A DNA stretch of 64,000 bases from NCBI GenBank assembly GCA_907165065.1, contig OU015535.1, positions 1,996,151 through 2,060,150 on the forward strand, given 5' to 3'. Made by a program: the position numbers and the translations under genes. The notes beneath the pieces are model-generated. The model saw only the letters and a list, made by a program, of their open reading frames with translations. It was not told where the DNA came from and searched no databases. Positions within the stretch are counted from its first letter, which is position 1. Every line of letters begins with the position of its first letter. This DNA comes from Caprimulgus europaeus. Its lineage: Eukaryota; Chordata; Aves; Caprimulgiformes; Caprimulgidae. Shown one piece after another: positions 59,401-64,000 of this stretch.

Positions 59401-60826
59401 TGGGAAGTTTTTAAGTGCTTTACATTTACTTTTCCTGTAGACATGCTGTGCACAAGTTGGGCTGCAGATGGTGGCCCAAAGTCCTTGCAGAGAGGTGGTG
59501 GGAGAACGTTTGTATGGGTTTCTTCTCAAGAGGGAGAAGCTCACATGGCTTGGAAGAGCTTCCAACTATTTTAAAATATGAGGCACCTGATGGTCCTGGC
59601 TGTGCTCAGGGGTCTCCTACAACGAGGAAGCTGTGATCTGCACACTTGAGGAATCTTTTTGAGAGGGCAGAGACAGAGGCTGATGTATGGTTCCATTTTT
59701 TGAATGCAGTGTGAAAGAGCCTCATAACACTGATGTGCTTGAAACACATTTATCTTTAAAACCACTGTATTCTCATAAAAGTGAGCTAGGTGGGATATCT
59801 CTGCCTGTAGTTGGATTTGTGAGGCTGGAATACTTCATGCAGATGCTGAGAGATGGTGGGGAAGACTTGTTGCTCGTTTTGGAAACAAGTGTGTAGTTAA
59901 TTGATAGCAGAGCAGAAGACTCTGTACGCTTTCAGTCCAGGCCTGTAAATGCCACGAGGCAAAAAGGGTTTGGTCTTCCACTTCAGTACACAAATCAGTG
60001 TGTGCAATACTGCATGGCTTTTTTTGGATGGAATTTTTAAAGCACTGCTGAGAACTTGCACAAATGAGTTGTGGGATAGAAAGATACCAAAGGTGGAATT
60101 AGGCCAAGCATCTCCTCCTGCTTCACAAGACGTGCTGAAGGAAGGCAGAGCTGATGTGTTAGTGGAGGATTTGGTTCCCTTAGGCTTCTGAGACATCCAA
60201 ATCCAAGAAAGTATTGAGGATTTGAAATTCACACTGATTTGCCCAAACAGGTGTGGATTCACACTGAGGTTACTGCACGGACAGATCTGAGGTGGCCCTT
60301 CTTCAGAAGTCCCACATGACAGTTCTTAAAAGCAAGTATCTGAAGAGTCTCTGCAAGTGAAACAGGGCTGGTGTACTCCATCAGGAAGAAGGAAAAGTAG
60401 CCTAAGTAGTTGGGTTTTTTGTGTTTTTTTCTCTCCTTCTTGAGCCTCTATAAACATGTTATCAAAGCTGTCAGCTCTGCAGGGAGTCTGGTCTGTAAAA
60501 TTGGCTGAATGCTGGCAGAGTTTGGAGTTCAAGCTGCAGATCTGAGAGTCAAGCAGCAGAGCTGAGTGCCTAGGCAGTGCAGGGGGTACAGAGTGTCTCC
60601 TGGCAGAAAAGACCCATTTTAGAGTTTTCCTGCACTAGCTTACAACGAAAGGGAGAGCAAACTTAAACTCCTGGGAATATTGGTTAAAAAGCAATCTTTG
60701 ATTTTATAACAAATATTTGTAATGGCAGAAGAGCACATTGAGTTAAAAAACATGAAGGAACTTATGATTAAATGTGCATTTATGGACAGGCAGTCCAGAG
60801 AAGAGCACAAATGTGCTGAGTTCCCA
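56446..60826. other. Unique non-coding DNA
   Basis: No repeat or confident gene. Plus-strand open frames at 57220-57504 (94 codons) and 57688-57948 (86 codons) have mixed composition but no recognisable domain and no good flanking splice pair. Confidence 0.6.
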
Positions 60827-61214
60827 GCTGAGGGAACTGGGGGTGCTGAGCCTGGAGAAAAGGAGGCTGAGGGGAGACCTTCTGGCTCTGTCCAAGTCCC
60901 TGCAAGGAGGGTGCAGAGAGGTGGGGGTGGGTCTGTTCAGCCAAGAAGCAAGGGACAGGACAAGAGGAAACGGCCTCAAGTTGTGCCCAGGGCAGTTGAG
61001 ATGGGATATGAGGAAGAATTTCTTTGCTGAAAGGGTTCTGAGGCATTGGCAGGGGTTGCCCAGGGCAGTGGTGGAGTCCCCATCCCTGGAGGGATTGAAG
61101 AGTCGTGTAGACACAGTGCTGAGGGACATGGGTTAGTGGGGACTGGTCAGTGTTGGGTTCGTGATTGAACTCAATGATCTTAAAGGGCTTTTCCAACCAA
61201 AACGATTCTATGGT
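60827..61214 (+). mobile_element. CR1 LINE 3' fragment, about 390 bp
   Basis: An open ORF2 C-terminal frame reads [53 protein letters not shown] and TVLRDMG, ending in a stop near 61136. The 3' UTR ends CCAAAACGATTCTATGG. It is the longest copy of the five-member subfamily in this window. Confidence 0.95.
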
Positions 61215-63009
61215 TGAGATTCATGGGACAGAAAGTGGAGAAAGTGCTGGCCCTACCTGAGCTAGGAAGCTTCATGACCCAAGCTGTTGGGTTTTGGAAA
61301 ATTCCTTATTTATACCGTATCCCACACATGGTGTTAGTAGTAGCTGATAGCCACAAAACTGGAAACTTTCAGATGTGGAAGCTTCATGCTGGTTTACACA
61401 AGAATTTCATCTTTTAATGTGAAACCCCATGCTCTAGCTGCTGGTGACCAGGGATGTCATCTGTGTGAGTGTCAAACTGGAGTAAGTCCTCACTGTGACA
61501 AAACCCTCTGTGGGAGATAGCACGCTGCTTTAAGCTTCACAAAGATGGTTTGTGCCTTGCTCCCAATTTTTGAATGTTTTTAGTTGTTTAACTGTTGAGG
61601 CTCTTGGTGTCTCACAAAAGGGTGTATGGCCCTGACTGCACAGTACAGCAGGAGCTTCAAATGCACGCTGAGAAATGGCTCTGCCCCCTTCTTCCTCCTA
61701 GAAATTAATACTCTAACTGTGGCAAAAAAAGCTTCTGCCTTTGGTTTTCCTTGTGCTGATTTAGGCATGTATTTATTTTAAATTAGAAAAAGCAACCAGA
61801 AACCTGATGGCTGAGTCTGTATTTGGTGTGATCTGGGTGGCAGAAACTTCTTTACCTTTTTGCCAGGGTCCCTGGGGAAGCTCAGTCCTGTGCCAGGCAG
61901 CATCCCTGCACTGAGCACCTCTACCCACCCCTCCCAAACTGCCCAGTCCCCTCTGGAATCTGTGCTGTGTCCTACAAAGCACCTCAGTGACTTGGAACAT
62001 GAAGCTATAGTCCTCTGAAGTTATTTTTCTGTGTGTTCTCTAGAATGGCTGGATTTCCTACTTTTGCTTTAAATTCATATTTTATTATATCTGAGCAAAG
62101 AGCAAAAAAATGGATGCAAACCAGGCAGCTGAGCTGGCTTTGCAGCGTTCCTCTTGTCCCAGGCACTGGCATAAGAGGTGGGAACTGAGCGGTGCAGTCC
62201 CTGCGGCACAATTCAGTTGCCATTAAGGTTTGTAGGAGATGTTTCATTGACTTGGTGGGAACTACATGAGACTCTTAAATTATGTAGCAGCAGTCTGCTG
62301 CCTGCCTGGGTGTGAGTGATTTTGCACCTAGTGAAGAGAGAAGGAATGGTTTTTAAGACTATTAGTGCGGTTTGTAGCCAGGCACAAGTCGTTCCTGCTT
62401 TTGTTAGACTCTGCCCGCTTCCTTCAGGGCGTTAAAGCCTGATCTGCATAAAGTGCAGCGCTGAGCTGAGATTTACACAAGGCTGAGGGGTGGGCAGTCG
62501 TGACCATGCTGGCAGGAAGAACATTTTCTGACAGCATCCTGATAAAGACCTCTGGAGAAGTGGAAATTCAGCTCTGTGGTTCTCCATTCCTGTCTCTGAA
62601 TGCCTGGCAGCTCTGAATGCAGCGGCGCTCCGGCTCTGACACCCGAGGACAGTGACTGAGCTTTAGGGACCTGGTTGGTGCAAAAATCTCGCAGTCTCCT
62701 GTGGTTTGCACCCCAGGCAGGTGCATCTGGGAGGATGTGAGCAAGGCTTTCCCTGCACCCCACGACTCCGAGCTGCTGCAGTGGATCGAAGGGAAGGTTG
62801 GAGCCTCTCTGCCCACACTGTGCTTTCTCTCTGGCAGCAAACCTGCACGAGTGGACGTTCTCCCTTCTGCTCAGGGATCTCACCTGTTTCTGAGGATGCT
62901 AAATCTTTCATAAGAGATCTTGTAACATGTTTTGAATTTCTCTGGGTTTTGTCCATTGAGGATGGTCACTGGCTGTTGTGGTAACACCGAAGGAAACGTT
63001 CCCCAGATG
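61215..63009. other. Unique DNA with a possible short minus-strand exon
   Basis: No repeat was recognised. On the minus strand, 62956-62884 begins with ATG (MDKTQRNSKHVTRSLMKD...) and ends AACAG|GTGAGA, a consensus donor. This could be a first coding exon of 73 nt, but an upstream promoter was not seen. GC-richer from about 62360 on, with a 136-codon minus-strand frame (62473-62883) of no recognised content. Confidence 0.45.
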
Positions 63010-63609
63010 GAACATCAAAAGCAGCATCACAAGAAGCGTGGCCAGATGGTCAAGGGAGAGGGTTCTGCTCCTCTACTTGCTCTGGTGAGACCCCACCTGC
63101 AGTGCTGCCTCCAGCTTTGGAGTCCTCAGTACAGGAAGGACAGGGACCTGTTGGAGAGGGTCCAGAGGAAGCCACAAAAGTGATCAGAGGGCTGGAGCAG
63201 CTCTGCTGTGAGGACAGGCTGAGAGAGTTGGGGCTGTTCAGCCTGGAGAAGAGCAGGCTCCAGGGAGACCTTCTAGCAACCTTTCCCTACTTAAAGGGCT
63301 TCTAAGAAGGATGGGGACAGTGTTTAGCAGGGGCTGTAGCGATTGGACAAGGGCAAATGGTTTTAGAGTAGAAGGGAGGGGTTCAGACTGGATATAAGGG
63401 AGACGCTTTTTACACTGAGGGTGGTGAAACCCCGGCCCAGGTTGCCCAGAGAGGTGGTAGATGCCCCTTCCCTGAAGACATCCAAGGTGAGGCTGGACGG
63501 GGCTGTGAGCAGCCTGATCTGGGTGCAGATGTCCCTGCTGACTGCAGGGGGGTTGGTCTGGGTGACCTTTAAAGGTCCCTTCCCACCCAAACCCTTCCAT
63601 GGTTCTATG
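63010..63609 (+). mobile_element. CR1 LINE, about 600-bp 3' fragment
   Basis: Starts near AAGAAGCGTGGCCAGATGG, continues CTCTGGTGAGACCCCACC, GAGAGAGTTGGGGCTGTTCAG and GGTTGCCCAGAGAGGTGG, and ends TTTAAAGGTCCCTTCC and GGTTCTATG. The reverse-transcriptase C-terminal frame is interrupted (early stops and frame changes), so it is older than the 60827 copy. The 5' boundary is approximate. Confidence 0.93.
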
Positions 63610-64000
63610 AAAGTGGTGAAGGCTGATCTGCAGCTCCAGAATGGTTGTGGTAGTTCCTTGCAGTGGGGTGGCCTGTCTCTGAGAAGCAGCAGGGGGGTGG
63701 GAAGAGTTTTGTGACACCGTGCTGGATCCAGGCGTGACGGTAACCGCTGACACGGTCACTCCATCTCCGACGGGGACTGCGCCAGAGCCAGCCAGCTAGC
63801 AGGGAACAGGGGCAGTTCCAGGAGCTGAACAGCATGGCTGGAGATCCAGCAGTGGGTGTAGGAATAAAATATGTAATTTTTTAAAATTTCTTTTTTCAAA
63901 CAAGCAGGATGATTTAAGAATTAGCCAGCCCTGTGCAGCTCCAGAAGCTCTGTGAAGAAACAGAAGTTGATTGCAGCAACTGTTGGGTTTGTGCCCCTGC
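63610..64000. other. Unique DNA with a CpG cluster
   Basis: About eight CpGs lie at 63718-63790 (GACACCGTGC to GACTGCGCC). No gene was recognised before the window ends. Confidence 0.5.

Overview
The window looks like euchromatic, mostly non-coding DNA from a bird, probably a neoavian. The evidence is thirteen CR1 LINE fragments (5'-truncated, ending in avian-type CR1 3' tails with short ATTCTRTG-like repeats) and a solo LTR at 48060-48689 of the ERVL-like type common in birds. The rest is AT-rich unique DNA with short open frames only. I see no bacterial genes, operons, CRISPR arrays, tRNAs or rRNAs, and no complete protein-coding gene. The sequence is best read as intronic or intergenic DNA.

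Layout. 1-2786 is unique. A solo LTR (561 bp, minus strand) sits at 2787-3347 with matching 4-bp flanks. 3352-12778 is unique apart from one CR1 (5262-5457). CR1 copies follow at 12779, 20514, 26790, 29358, 30244, 32857, 36467, 51868, 55330, 56180, 60827 and 63010. They fall into at least three 3'-end subfamilies: one with five very similar copies, one with two long copies that keep much of the reverse-transcriptase C-terminus, and one with two or three copies. A large polypyrimidine array of 12-bp units lies at 16027-16920, a pure 8-bp polypyrimidine array at 31991-32221, and a five-copy 41-bp minisatellite at 25250-25450. The second solo LTR is at 48060-48689.

Possible host-gene content is limited to short, unproven candidates. 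On the plus strand these are an open 158-nt segment with good splice signals (13910-14067), a 92-nt open segment after a strong acceptor (33505-33596), a 30-nt microexon-like segment (33635-33664), and a fused acceptor/donor resembling a recursive splice site (26015/26016). All four point the same way, which would fit a plus-strand host gene, but none could be matched to a known protein. Several CpG clusters (20069-20395, 40066-40120, 53160-53205, 63718-63790) stand out from the CpG-poor background.

No new biological system can be claimed. The most notable structures are the two polypyrimidine arrays, the hairpin at a CR1 5' junction (21054-21092), the combined direct/inverted repeat at 13637-13695, and the splice-signal candidates.
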